A stretch of DNA of 23,217 nt from a virus, in the IMG/VR virus record IMGVR_UViG_3300049595_002300, positions 1-23,217 of that record, one strand, 5' to 3'. Position numbers and translations under genes: made by a program. The notes beneath the pieces were generated by a model. The model saw only the letters and a program-made list of their open reading frames with translations, was not told the DNA's origin and did not search any database. The stretch's first letter is position 1; every line of letters starts with the position of its first letter. Positions 6,412 to 14,590 of this stretch are shown here, piece after piece.

Positions 6412-8136
6412 GTGGCAAAGATTCATCTTGGCATCATTGTAGGCAACGAAGCGGCCAACATTACCCGCTTTCTGGACTCGTTTCAGCCGCACGTTGATTC
6501 CGTCAGCGTAGTCCGCGCCTGCGGCAACCAGACGCCCGACGAGACGCTGGACATTGCCAAAGCCCGCGGCTGCATCACGGGCGAGTATCTGAACGGCGAG
6601 ACCGGCAAGGATTGGCCTCACGTCGATTCGTTCTGCGCGGCCCGAAACCAGACCTTTGCCCTGGCGCCCGAGGGCACCGATTGGCTCATGTGGGCCGACT
6701 GCGACGACCTGCTGGCCGACTCCGGGGCTGAAGTGCTGGCCAAGATCCGCAGCGGCACCGAGATCATCAAAGGCGCAATCTACGCACCGTATGTGACCAG
6801 CGCCAGCGGCAGCTACGCCCGCCGCATCCGTCTCGTCCATGCGGACTTTTACAGCCAGTGGATCAATGCCGTTCACGAGGACATTGAGACCAAGGAGGGG
6901 ACCAAAAACACCTGGTGCATGGAAATGCAGGTCATCCACCTTCCCGAAAACAACAAGCGCAGCAGCGTCACGCGCAACCGCGCCATCCTTGAAAGCGTGG
7001 CACCGGAGCAGCGCACGGGCCGCGAGTGGTGGTTCCTGTTCCGCGAGTGCGAAACGCAGCAAGACATCCCCAAAGCCATGGAGGCCGCGATCTACGCCAC
7101 GGCGCACCCGGACCTCGGCGACGAGGAAAAGTTTGTCGCCTACCAAACCATTGGCCGGTGGATCAAAGACGTGGACGAGGCCGAGCGCCCACTGCTCGAG
7201 GCCGTGCGCCTCATGCCGTGGCGCCGGGAGGGATACGCCGAGCTTTGCAAAATGCACACGGCCAGAGGCAATCCAAGCAAGGCGCTGGCCTATGCCAACG
7301 CGATGGAGGCGCAGCCGATGCCGGACGAACCTTCTTGGACGCACGATGCGTCTCTCTACGGCTGGCGAGCTCACGATCTAAAGACTCTTGCCCTGGCTAA
7401 AGCCGGCCATACCAAGGAAGCCGAACGCATCCGCAAGGAATGGCAGAAGCGCCTCAAACCCCGCATTGCCGTAGGCCACCCGGCGGGCAGGGGGCAGAAG
7501 GACATCGAAGTCCGCAACCTCTGGCTGGAGCGGGCCGCGCACCCGGAGCGCGTGGCCTACTATTTCGGCATTTGCGAAAGCGACAAGGAGGTGGTCGAGC
7601 AGTTGCAGCACTACCCGCACGCGATGGCAACCGCCGTTCCCGAAGGCCATTCCTCTGCCGTGGCCAACTACAACGCCGCCGCCCGAGCCGCCACGGCATC
7701 TGGAGCCCGCATCTTCATTATGGCGCAGTCGGACGTTTACCCGCCCCACGGATGGGACGAGCAAGTGATCCAAGCCATGACCCCGCACATGGAGAAGCCG
7801 GCCGTGCTGCACGTTTCGGACGGCTTCAACAAGCCAGGCGAACAGCTAATGACCATCATGTGCTTCAACTGGCGGTGGTGGCTGGGGCGCGAGTGGCTGC
7901 TTTGCCCCGAATACGACGGCTACTGGTCGGACACTGAGTTTTCTTTCCGCGCTTACCGAGACGGCGTGGTCGAGGACGGGCGGCACATTAAGTTTTACCA
8001 CGACCATCCCATTTTTACGGGCGCGGCCTCAGACGAGTGCTACCGCCGCCAGCAGAATCCCGAAGCCAACGAGCGTGGCAAGGCAGTGTTCCGCCGCCGA
8101 AACCCTGACGCCGTGCTGAAAGGATGGGTGCCATGA
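6412..8136 (+). CDS. Two-domain glycosyltransferase with helical-repeat middle
   Basis: This 574-residue product starts at a GTG. Residues 1-190 form a GT-A fold family-2 glycosyltransferase: 'HLGIIVGNEAANITRFLDS' is the usual nucleotide-sugar-binding opening, and D96-C-D98-D99 in 'WADCDD' is the metal-binding DXD. Residues about 205-350 are helical with TPR-like repeats ('KAMEAAIYATAHPDLGDEEK', 'ALAYANAMEAQP', 'TLALAKAGHTKEAERI'). Residues about 375-574 look like a second GT-A domain, with 'IFIMAQSDVYPP' (D441) in the DXD position and 'GYWSDTEFSFRAYRDG' as the acceptor/catalytic segment. Similar GT2-TPR proteins glycosylate proteins or peptides. Its place after the capsid gene suggests a virion target, which is inference. 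It overlaps the next gene by 4 nt (ATGA). Confidence 0.85.
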   Translation: MAKIHLGIIVGNEAANITRFLDSFQPHVDSVSVVRACGNQTPDETLDIAKARGCITGEYLNGETGKDWPHVDSFCAARNQTFALAPEGTDWLMWADCDDLLADSGAEVLAKIRSGTEIIKGAIYAPYVTSASGSYARRIRLVHADFYSQWINAVHEDIETKEGTKNTWCMEMQVIHLPENNKRSSVTRNRAILESVAPEQRTGREWWFLFRECETQQDIPKAMEAAIYATAHPDLGDEEKFVAYQTIGRWIKDVDEAERPLLEAVRLMPWRREGYAELCKMHTARGNPSKALAYANAMEAQPMPDEPSWTHDASLYGWRAHDLKTLALAKAGHTKEAERIRKEWQKRLKPRIAVGHPAGRGQKDIEVRNLWLERAAHPERVAYYFGICESDKEVVEQLQHYPHAMATAVPEGHSSAVANYNAAARAATASGARIFIMAQSDVYPPHGWDEQVIQAMTPHMEKPAVLHVSDGFNKPGEQLMTIMCFNWRWWLGREWLLCPEYDGYWSDTEFSFRAYRDGVVEDGRHIKFYHDHPIFTGAASDECYRRQQNPEANERGKAVFRRRNPDAVLKGWVP

Positions 8137-8711
8137 AGCTGGAAATCCTAATTCCTACCATGCCGTCCCGAGCGGCCATGCTGGAAAAGCTCCTTGCTGT
8201 ATTAAAACCGCAGGCCAAGCGCAGCGTCCGCATCACCATTGATGACGGCCCTGGCACGGTCGGGGTTAAGCGCCAGCGCATGATCGAGCAGGCCACGGGC
8301 GATTATGTGGCCTTTGTGGACGATGACGACATGGTCGCGCCCGACTACGTTGCTCGCATTCTTGCGTGCCTCAAAAGCGACCCAGACGTGGTTGGAATCA
8401 CCATGCACGTCACCATCGGCGGCGAAAACTACCGACCATCACCAATATTTCGCCACAGCCTACGCTTCCGCGACAATCAACACTGGCAGGGACACAACCG
8501 CACCCCACATCACCTTTGCCCCGTAAAACGCCAAGTGGCGCTAAAAAGCCGTTTTCCCGATATGATGTGGGGCGAGGACTACAACTATGCCCTCGGCCTG
8601 CTGCCGCATTTGCAAACCGAAGGGTGGAGCGGAAACAAGCCAATCTATTTTTACAATTACGTCAGCAAGCACTACGACCCAGCCTGGCGGGGCTTTGACT
8701 CGCAGCCATAG
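8133..8711 (+). CDS. Family 2 glycosyltransferase
   Basis: This 192-residue single-domain GT-A enzyme has an N-terminal 'MKLEILIPTMPSRAAML', a 'TIDDGPGTVGVKRQRMIEQA' segment, the metal-binding acidic run 'FVDDDDMV' (D63-D66) and a likely catalytic 'WGEDYNYA' (E148, D149), the ED motif of family 2. It is shorter than most GT2 enzymes (about 230-300) but all core motifs are present. The ATG at 8133 is preferred over the one at 8124 because AAAGGA (8119-8124) lies at Shine-Dalgarno distance and the start overlaps the previous stop as ATGA. The pair is translationally coupled and probably works in sequence on one glycan. Sugar and acceptor are unknown. Confidence 0.88.
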   Translation: MKLEILIPTMPSRAAMLEKLLAVLKPQAKRSVRITIDDGPGTVGVKRQRMIEQATGDYVAFVDDDDMVAPDYVARILACLKSDPDVVGITMHVTIGGENYRPSPIFRHSLRFRDNQHWQGHNRTPHHLCPVKRQVALKSRFPDMMWGEDYNYALGLLPHLQTEGWSGNKPIYFYNYVSKHYDPAWRGFDSQP

Positions 8712-8714
8712 GGC

Positions 8715-9053
8715 ATGGCCAACCAGTTAGACACCGCGCACATTCTGGGCGTGGCCGCCATCACGGACGTAGGCGGCGAGTGCGTCACCATCGGCGGCAC
8801 TCAGCTCAAGGCCGTGGTGGGCGACATGGACGTGCGCGACGAGCTGGCCGAGGGCGGCGTGCGCCAGATCCGATCGGTGCGCCTGGCGATCCCCCGCAGC
8901 GAGTTTGAGCGGTGCGTGGCTATGGGTATCAAAGAGGTTTCCATCCCGGCCATCTGGAGCCGCATCACCGTGCGCGACATCGAGCTGCAAGTGCTTGGCG
9001 TGGCTCAGGACGCGGCGGTGGTCGAGATCACGGCCGGCGGGCTGGCGGAGTAG
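8715..9053 (+). CDS. Head-tail connector candidate (lambda FII position)
   Basis: This 112-residue protein has the size of lambda gpFII (117) and occupies the same slot, after the capsid region and before gpZ/gpU-like genes. It appears all-beta: 'HILGVAAITDVGGECVTIGG', 'LKAVVGDMDVRDELAEGG', 'IRSVRLAIPRSEF', 'ITVRDIELQVLGVAQD', 'AVVEITAGGLAE'. The likely role is the joint between filled head and tail. Sequence family is not recognised with certainty. The start follows the previous stop by 3 nt, with GGGC directly before the ATG. Confidence 0.65.
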   Translation: MANQLDTAHILGVAAITDVGGECVTIGGTQLKAVVGDMDVRDELAEGGVRQIRSVRLAIPRSEFERCVAMGIKEVSIPAIWSRITVRDIELQVLGVAQDAAVVEITAGGLAE

Positions 9054-9057
9054 GGCC

Positions 9058-9942
9058 ATGGCGGCGGGCGTTTCAGTCGAAGTTTCTTTGGACGAGCTGC
9101 GGAAGTTCGTGCCCAAGTTTGTTAATGCCACGACCCTTGAGATCAGCAAAGAGGTCATGCGCCAAGGGCGACTCATGGTGCGAGACGATGGCGACAACGG
9201 ACTGTTGGCTATCACGCCGCCTAAAACTCAAGAAATGGGCGAGAAAGCCACGTCTCGGGACATCAATCGAGTGTTTGTCACCGCATCAACAATCAGGGCC
9301 ATCTTAAAAGACAGTGGCTCTCGTGGTGCCCGCGCTGCCTTCAAGCGGTATATGACCCCAGGCCCCGACTACTCCACGGCACGGGCATTGGATTTTCTCA
9401 ACAACCAAACGCCAACTTTGGTGGAAGTTCGCCCTTACACAACCAAGAGCGGCAAAAGGGTAAAAAGCTACACGCAGACCCGGCAGGTTTCATCCCTGGG
9501 AGACCCGCGCCTTGGCCGGTTGCAATATGTGGACGAAGCCCCAAGTCGCACCTTGCACAAGTCTCGCAAAAACGCCCAAGGCCAAGTGCGGCAGGCCGCA
9601 TGGAGTCAGCTTGTCATGAGCAAAAGCAAAATGACCAGCTACACGGACCAAGTGGTCGGCAGGGTGGGAACCCTTAAGGCGGGCTGGGGCGCTGCCGCCA
9701 GGCAGGCTGGCATTGAGATCAATCTGCCAGCCTTCGCCGCCCGCAATGCCAAACGCGCCAGCGGCAAGGGAAGATTCAGTAGCTCCAACCCCAGCAGCAT
9801 CTATTTGGAAATGGCCAACACGACACCCAACGCCGCCAGCAAAATTTCCACAGGCGCGGTCAACTGGGTGGTTGGCCTGAGACAGAAACAGATTGAGCGC
9901 GAAATGAACAACCGCCTTGGCAAGCTCGCCGCCGCCGCATGA
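9058..9942 (+). CDS. Tail completion / connector protein (gpZ position)
   Basis: This 294-residue protein lies where lambda has Z, between the FII-like and U-like genes. The N-terminal part ('SLDELRKFVPKFVNATTLEISKEVMRQG') is helical; the middle is basic with Lys/Arg/Ser-rich strands ('YTTKSGKRVKSYTQTRQ'); the C-terminus is helical ('WVVGLRQKQIEREMNNRLGK'). This agrees with HK97-gp10/gpZ-type connectors, but the protein is longer than lambda gpZ (192). The ATG at 9058 lies 4 nt after the previous stop; the frame is open further back to 8905 but would overlap the upstream gene by about 150 nt. The 3' end overlaps the next start as ATGA. Confidence 0.6.
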   Translation: MAAGVSVEVSLDELRKFVPKFVNATTLEISKEVMRQGRLMVRDDGDNGLLAITPPKTQEMGEKATSRDINRVFVTASTIRAILKDSGSRGARAAFKRYMTPGPDYSTARALDFLNNQTPTLVEVRPYTTKSGKRVKSYTQTRQVSSLGDPRLGRLQYVDEAPSRTLHKSRKNAQGQVRQAAWSQLVMSKSKMTSYTDQVVGRVGTLKAGWGAAARQAGIEINLPAFAARNAKRASGKGRFSSSNPSSIYLEMANTTPNAASKISTGAVNWVVGLRQKQIEREMNNRLGKLAAAA

Positions 9943-10817
9943 TCCACCGCGAATTAGAATCCGCTTTTGCCGCATACCTGACGGCCAACCGAACTGGCAC
10001 CGCGCTGGCAGGCATCCCGGTGCGCCACGCCGTGCCGTCCGATGCGCTTGCGCTGCCCTGCGTCATCGTGGCCGCCGCGTCGGCCGAGCTGCTCGAGGGC
10101 GGAGTACGCCAAGCCACCCGCGCCACCATGGATTTCTCTGTCATCTCCGCCGCCAATGCCGGCGCAGGCTGGCAGGCCGCCCAAAAGGACCGCGTGGCCG
10201 CGCTGTCGCGGCTTTTAGATGATACCAATACCAACACCGCGCTCGCTGCGATCAACGCGGCACAGACCGATTTCACGCTCTACGGCTGGCACCTGACCGA
10301 ACTGGCCAGCGAGACGGCCGCCAACTACCAGACCGATGCCATCCGCATCAGCCTGGTTGCTGGCGAACGCATCAACACCACGCCGACCGGCCCCGCGGCC
10401 ACCCCGCAAAACTACAGCCTGCGGCACGAGATCGAGCAGATCGTCTCAGCCCACCTCGGCACCGAGTTGCCGGGCGCCGTGACCGATGACTACACGGTGT
10501 ATCCCTACTACTCCGAGACCACCGCCCCGCACCGCCGCATTGTGGCCGCCTGCCTCTCGGCCGAGCGCCCTTTCCCGCAACTGGCCCGATGGTCGGCGCA
10601 AGTCACGATCCATGTGATTACCCCGGGCGAATACGCCACCGGGCACGACGAGGTTGTAACTTCGGTGCAGGAGACGATCCGCGACATCGTCGCCCAAGAC
10701 TTCACCTCGGCCAACGTCACAGTTGCCGGGATGCTGGAGACAGGCCACAGCGTGGACCGCAACGACAACCGCATCACCGACGTTTTGGCCCTGACCCTCT
10801 ACTGCCAGCAGAATTGA
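9939..10817 (+). CDS. Tail terminator-like protein with duplicated domain (gpU position)
   Basis: This 292-residue protein is about twice the length of lambda gpU (131) and reads as two copies of the same domain. Copy 1 (1-146): 'HRELESAFAAYL' ... 'LALPCVIVAAASAELLEGG' ... 'ATMDFSVIS' ... 'TDAIRISLVAGE'. Copy 2 (about 160-292): 'LRHEIEQIVSAHLG' ... 'HRRIVAACLSAERPFP' ... 'WSAQVTIHVITPGE' ... 'TDVLALTLYCQQN'. Each has the helix, strand, strand, helix, strand order of tail-terminator proteins, which cap the growing tail tube and join it to the head. The link between copies is Pro/Thr-rich (about 147-158). A tandem-domain terminator could build a ring from half the usual number of chains; this is inference. 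Confidence 0.68.
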   Translation: MIHRELESAFAAYLTANRTGTALAGIPVRHAVPSDALALPCVIVAAASAELLEGGVRQATRATMDFSVISAANAGAGWQAAQKDRVAALSRLLDDTNTNTALAAINAAQTDFTLYGWHLTELASETAANYQTDAIRISLVAGERINTTPTGPAATPQNYSLRHEIEQIVSAHLGTELPGAVTDDYTVYPYYSETTAPHRRIVAACLSAERPFPQLARWSAQVTIHVITPGEYATGHDEVVTSVQETIRDIVAQDFTSANVTVAGMLETGHSVDRNDNRITDVLALTLYCQQN

Positions 10818-10836
10818 CATCGCCCGCGAGGGCATG
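10814..10836 (+). promoter_or_regulatory. Start-site motif copy 3
   Basis: TTGACA (10814-10819) contains the TGA stop of the preceding gene. GCCCGCGAGGGCATG follows, ending at the tube-gene ATG (10834). Spacing of 20 nt and the GCCC-GCGA-GGGC hairpin are the same as in copy 1 (2737). Confidence 0.5.
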
Positions 10837-11382
10837 GCTATCACTTACGGCTCGACTGCTGGCTTTTCCAAGTCCACCAGCAAGTCCTACGAATATCTTG
10901 CCGTCCAAGACAATAACGGTGCGGTTGCGGATAACATCCTCAAATATACCCGCACCGAGACCACGACTGAGACGGTCACCACGACTTTCGGGGCGCCTCT
11001 TATTGGAGCCCTGGAAGTCTTAAGCGCGAACGTCACCTGGAGCGTGGACGAGCAGATCATCGATCCCTCGGCCAGCGACACCGCGCCACCGGCTGCCCGC
11101 ACCTACAACCCGCGGGCCGAAGCCTCGGCCACCGTGTTGGGCGAGTTCACCAGCTCCACCTTTACTCTCGACGCAACTACTTTCGAGACCTTGAGCGCCG
11201 AAAAAGCCGAGACGGCCGGCGATGTGGTCAAGACCAACATCCGCGGCGTCTATTACGGTTCCGGCGGAAGCCTGACGGTCGGCAGCATTGCGGCAGGCGG
11301 CACCATCCGCAGCGAAAAACGGTTTAGCAACACCGACTTCGTCCGCACAACCGCAACCACCGTCGCCTTTAGCGGCTCGTAA
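10834..11382 (+). CDS. Putative major tail tube protein
   Basis: This 182-residue, beta-rich, Thr/Ser-rich protein sits between the tail terminator and the tail chaperone, the slot of lambda V. Strand-like stretches include 'ALEVLSANVTWSVDEQ', 'STFTLDATTFETL' and 'NIRGVYYGSGGSLTVGSI'. A dense Thr run ('YTRTETTTETVTTTFG', near 36-53) would be a candidate surface loop. Lambda gpV is 246 residues with an Ig domain; no extra Ig domain is evident here. It has its own start-site motif, as would suit a gene needing strong or separate expression. Identity is by position; no family motif was recognised. Confidence 0.55.
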   Translation: MAITYGSTAGFSKSTSKSYEYLAVQDNNGAVADNILKYTRTETTTETVTTTFGAPLIGALEVLSANVTWSVDEQIIDPSASDTAPPAARTYNPRAEASATVLGEFTSSTFTLDATTFETLSAEKAETAGDVVKTNIRGVYYGSGGSLTVGSIAAGGTIRSEKRFSNTDFVRTTATTVAFSGS

Positions 11383-11397
11383 TCGGAGGCCAGCGTC

Positions 11398-11958
11398 ATG
11401 GACGCGCTTGCCGCCGAATCTTTCCTTAACGCCGAGCACCGCGTTTGCGGGCTGCGGATGAAGCCGCTTTCGGTGGGCCATGCGTTTACCCTCGAGGCCA
11501 TCGCCTCACCTTTTTATCACGGCCAAATGGGCAGCGAGGCCGAGCTGCGGCTTGCCGCCTGGATTTGCTCACGGCCGCCCTTGACCATGCCGAACATGGA
11601 CGGGTGGCGGTGCCGCCTGTGGAAGCTACGCAACATAAACTTTGCGGCGGAAGTGGCCAAATGGAAAACCTACGTTGCCGATTACTGCGCGCCTCCACAG
11701 ATGTGGAACAAAGCGCCAAAGCCAGGCGAAACGCCGCCCGAGCCGTCCCGCATCCCAAACGCTCTTTGCACCGTGAGCAGGCTCATGCGATTGGGCATGA
11801 CTGAATCACAAGCATGGGGCACTCCGGTGGGCGCCGCCTCGTGGTATGAGGCCGCAGCCTACGAAACTGAAACCGGCTCCCGACTCGACATCGTGACCGA
11901 CTCCGAGCGGCTGACCATTGCGCGGAGCAAGGCAAAGAAGGAGGCCCACAATGGCTGA
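11398..11958 (+). CDS. Tail assembly chaperone-like protein (gpG position)
   Basis: This 186-residue protein lies between the tube and tape-measure genes, where lambda has G and GT, chaperones that coat the tape measure before tube polymerisation. It is mostly helical ('LSVGHAFTLEAIASPF', 'LRLAAWICSRPPL', 'TVSRLMRLGMTESQAWGTPVG', 'ERLTIARSKAKKEAHNG'); the phrase 'MTESQAWGTPVGAASWYEA' recalls the helical part of such chaperones. It may begin at ATG 11398 with GGAGG about 9 nt upstream. No slippery heptamer was found at its 3' end, so a gpG-T style frameshift is not supported. It overlaps the tape-measure gene by 8 nt. Confidence 0.6.
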   Translation: MDALAAESFLNAEHRVCGLRMKPLSVGHAFTLEAIASPFYHGQMGSEAELRLAAWICSRPPLTMPNMDGWRCRLWKLRNINFAAEVAKWKTYVADYCAPPQMWNKAPKPGETPPEPSRIPNALCTVSRLMRLGMTESQAWGTPVGAASWYEAAAYETETGSRLDIVTDSERLTIARSKAKKEAHNG

Positions 11959-13324
11959 AGTAAAAGTTAAAATTACGGCACAGAACCAGACCCAAACTGG
12001 ATTCCAAGCTGTTCTGGCAGACGCGCAAAAGACGGCCGCCCAGGTCAAGCAGACGATGGCGCAGGCATCGGACGTGCGCGTGTTTCAGCCTAAGCCATTG
12101 TCGAGCGGACCCATCAGTGTGGACATCGGCGACTATGGTCTTGAGCCGCTGCGCGAGCTGCAAAAGCAGATTGCCGACGTAAGGCGATCCGCACAGGACG
12201 CGCTTGATCCTGAAGCGCCAGCAAGTTTTAGCGATGGCATCGGTGGTGTTATTGGGCGGTTTGCCATTTTGATCGGCATTGCCGCCACGGTTGGGAAAAT
12301 TATTGGCTCGGCGTTTGATCAACTTAGCCAAGCGGTCAGGTCGGCTACGTCCATCCAAGAACAGTTCAATGAAACCATTGCCGCGGCAGGAACGGCGACC
12401 AGCTTGGACGGCGCCATTTCGGGCTTCCGGCAACTGAACGCGCTTGCAGACCAAACAAGCAAAACACTGAAAGAGGCGCAGGGGGCCGGAATCGGCGAGG
12501 CGCTGGCCAACTTTTTTAGCGGCCGGCCAGGGCAGCTACTGGGCAGGGCGGGCGATCTACTCACGGGCGGCAGGGTATCTGGCGGAATCCGCGACCAAGA
12601 GGGAAGACAGCGGGAAATTTCCCGCGACGCTTTCTTGGGCTCTCTTAATCGTCAGAGGATCAATGCCGAGGAATTGGCGTCGGCCGGAGGTGATTCCGCG
12701 GCGATTGAGCGAATACAACAGGAACAACAACGCCGCCAAGAAAGAGAGCGGCTGTTAGACGCTCTTAAGGGCGAAGAACCCGAACTCATAAAAGCAGCAC
12801 AGCTTGAGCAAGAAGCAGCTTTTGCTGCTCAAGACCGGGCCACGGCCGCTCAGGAGGCGTTGGAAAAGGAAAAGCAGATCACGAGAGAAAAAGAAAAACA
12901 AGCCGCCCTCGAATCTGGAACTCGCCGCGGCAATGTCACAGGCCGGCAACTCGGACCCGGCAACTTCGAGGGCATCCGCGAGCTGGAGCGCGAGCGAGAG
13001 GCCGCGGCCCGCGCGCTGGGCCCTCAATTCGGCCCCGGCACCGCCGACGCGGCCTTGGGCGGATTTCGCGTCGATGCGGCTAACTTTGCGCGCGAGCAGC
13101 AGGAAGAGGCTTTGAAATTGGCCCAACAGCAGGCGCAGCAAACGGCCTTTGGAGGAGACTTCGGGGCATCGGCCTTGCAACGCGTGGGCGGCGCCTCGAC
13201 TGAGTTTTTCCGCGTGCGCGGCGAGAGCCAGCAGGAGCAGCAGAAACGCGCAACGGAATTTCTCAAGCAAATCCTGCAAGAATTAAAGAAAGGAGAGCCC
13301 CTCGTCTTGGGCGGCTCGCGCTAA
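11951..13324 (+). CDS. Tail tape measure protein (short)
   Basis: This 457-residue protein is the likely length ruler of the tail and may help DNA pass the membrane. It is almost wholly helical: an N-terminal amphipathic part (1-90), a hydrophobic segment near 97-119 ('IGGVIGRFAILIGIAATVGK') typical of tape measures, and a long Gln/Glu/Arg/Ala coiled-coil region (about 255-345 and 400-457). AGGAGG (11939-11944) sits 6 nt before the ATG, one of the best Shine-Dalgarno sites in the window. At about 1.5 angstrom per residue, the rule of thumb for tape measures, it would specify a tail of roughly 70 nm, half that of lambda. No lysozyme or peptidase domain is visible in it. Confidence 0.72.
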   Translation: MAEVKVKITAQNQTQTGFQAVLADAQKTAAQVKQTMAQASDVRVFQPKPLSSGPISVDIGDYGLEPLRELQKQIADVRRSAQDALDPEAPASFSDGIGGVIGRFAILIGIAATVGKIIGSAFDQLSQAVRSATSIQEQFNETIAAAGTATSLDGAISGFRQLNALADQTSKTLKEAQGAGIGEALANFFSGRPGQLLGRAGDLLTGGRVSGGIRDQEGRQREISRDAFLGSLNRQRINAEELASAGGDSAAIERIQQEQQRRQERERLLDALKGEEPELIKAAQLEQEAAFAAQDRATAAQEALEKEKQITREKEKQAALESGTRRGNVTGRQLGPGNFEGIRELEREREAAARALGPQFGPGTADAALGGFRVDAANFAREQQEEALKLAQQQAQQTAFGGDFGASALQRVGGASTEFFRVRGESQQEQQKRATEFLKQILQELKKGEPLVLGGSR

Positions 13325-13327
13325 ATC

Positions 13328-14014
13328 ATGGCACAAATCACAACATCCGGCGGCGGCGTCAGCTACACCAGTGACGGCAAAAAACTCACCAAGCAGGTTT
13401 ATTTGCTGACCGAGGGGACCAGCAGTGTTGCTCCTGCCTCAGTTTCTGGCGCGGTCATTACTTCCGCGGATTTCAACCAGATTGAAGCAGGCGTGACGCG
13501 GGTCACCGTGACGTGGACGCAAGGCCAAACCGGAGGCAACGGAACGGCCGGCGGAGGAACCACAACTGAACTTATCGGCGGATCGAGGGATGTTCCTATC
13601 GAGTCGCATCCTACATTTAAAGTGGTGACTGACGCCCAGTTAAAAGAGATCAAGAGGGCGATTCAGGCGCAAGACGAGCCAGACAGCGCCATCGTGCCCA
13701 CCAGCGCAACAAACAAGGCCCGGGTTCTTTACCGACTGCTTTTGCGTGGCCAAGAATACTATCTCGCGCCGGCCGTTAGCTACCGGGAGACGACAGTTGA
13801 GCTTAGGCTGCCGACCTTAAACCAGCTTTGCACCGTAAACCCCCCGCGGAATGGCCCGGGCGTGAGCAGCAAACAAAACTGGCTGCTGACTTCGATCAAT
13901 GCCCGCAGCGTGGCGCGGCCCACCGGCTCGGTAGTTTATGAGGTCACAAAAGAATGGCTGCTTTCTGATCGCAATGGGTGGGACCCCGAGAAAGTCATCT
14001 ACAGCGGGACATAA
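13328..14014 (+). CDS. Tail-tip protein, unknown family
   Basis: This 228-residue protein comes first after the tape measure, where siphophages place distal-tail or tip proteins. Beta strands dominate: 'GVSYTSDGKKLTKQVYLLTEG', 'RVTVTWTQGQ', 'VLYRLLLRGQEYYLAPAV', 'TGSVVYEVTKEWLLSD'. A Gly/Thr-rich loop ('GGNGTAGGGTT', near 68-80) probably is flexible. It ends 'GWDPEKVIYSGT'. I do not recognise a family and do not find gpM or gpL features. It starts 3 nt after the tape-measure stop in the form TAA-ATC-ATG, a junction type that recurs in this region. Confidence 0.65.
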   Translation: MAQITTSGGGVSYTSDGKKLTKQVYLLTEGTSSVAPASVSGAVITSADFNQIEAGVTRVTVTWTQGQTGGNGTAGGGTTTELIGGSRDVPIESHPTFKVVTDAQLKEIKRAIQAQDEPDSAIVPTSATNKARVLYRLLLRGQEYYLAPAVSYRETTVELRLPTLNQLCTVNPPRNGPGVSSKQNWLLTSINARSVARPTGSVVYEVTKEWLLSDRNGWDPEKVIYSGT

Positions 14015-14020
14015 TTCGCC

Positions 14021-14590
14021 ATGGAGGGCATTGCACCATTTCAGAGCGGACGGCCTCTTTTGTCGGAATTAAACGCCGACAAGCTCAACCGCATCCTTGC
14101 CGAGATAAAGCGCAACCGCCCAGTTGTTGCCGCCCCCTTGGCCGCGCGAGTCACTGGGGACGGCACCTATATCAGTCTTCTTAAAATGCCAACCGCGGGT
14201 GGGACGGCGCAAGCGACATCGCATCCATTTCAACTTAGCCAAACAACCGGCGAGGAACCTGAACTGATCTACGCCCGAGTCCTCTATGGAACGGTAAACG
14301 GAACCACTCCAACCGGAATGAGCTTGGGCGACGATCCTCCCTACGTGCTCGAACTGACCGAGGCCACCGGCCACATTTACCTTGGCTTGACCGTGGACGA
14401 GGAAACGCTGTTCATCAACAGCCTGTACATCGACCAGGCGGCCACGATGCCTGAGCCCGGAGAATTTGAAGCGTTTCTGGAAATAGGCAGCTACTCCGTG
14501 ACCGAGGGGTCAGCCTCCTTTGCCCAAGCCGTTACGACTTCGTTGGCTTACCTTCGCGCTGGATTCGTTGATCTTTGGGGGGCCGCATAA
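14021..14590 (+). CDS. Tail-tip protein, unknown family
   Basis: This 189-residue protein begins 'MEGIAPFQSGRPLLSELNADKLNRILAEIKRNRP', a helical N-terminus of the kind that anchors small baseplate or fibre proteins ('fix a number of chains on a trunk'), and then becomes beta-rich ('DGTYISLLKMP', 'PELIYARVLYGTVNG', 'YVLELTEATGHIYLGLTVDEE'). No catalytic motif is visible. It lies 6 nt after the previous gene, and its TAA overlaps the next ATG by one base (TAATG), which suggests coupled translation. Role inferred from position between tape measure and spike. Confidence 0.62.
   Translation: MEGIAPFQSGRPLLSELNADKLNRILAEIKRNRPVVAAPLAARVTGDGTYISLLKMPTAGGTAQATSHPFQLSQTTGEEPELIYARVLYGTVNGTTPTGMSLGDDPPYVLELTEATGHIYLGLTVDEETLFINSLYIDQAATMPEPGEFEAFLEIGSYSVTEGSASFAQAVTTSLAYLRAGFVDLWGAA

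Noticed and set aside
5470-7374. Long open frame (634 codons) on the - strand across the capsid and glycosyltransferase genes
   Set aside because: It is antisense to two well-supported genes and spans the terminator; its His/Gly/Arg-rich translation is typical shadow of GC-rich codons.
11918-11960. Programmed frameshift joining the chaperone to a gpT-like extension
   Set aside because: No slippery heptamer was seen, and the downstream frame has its own AGGAGG and ATG and reads as the tape measure.
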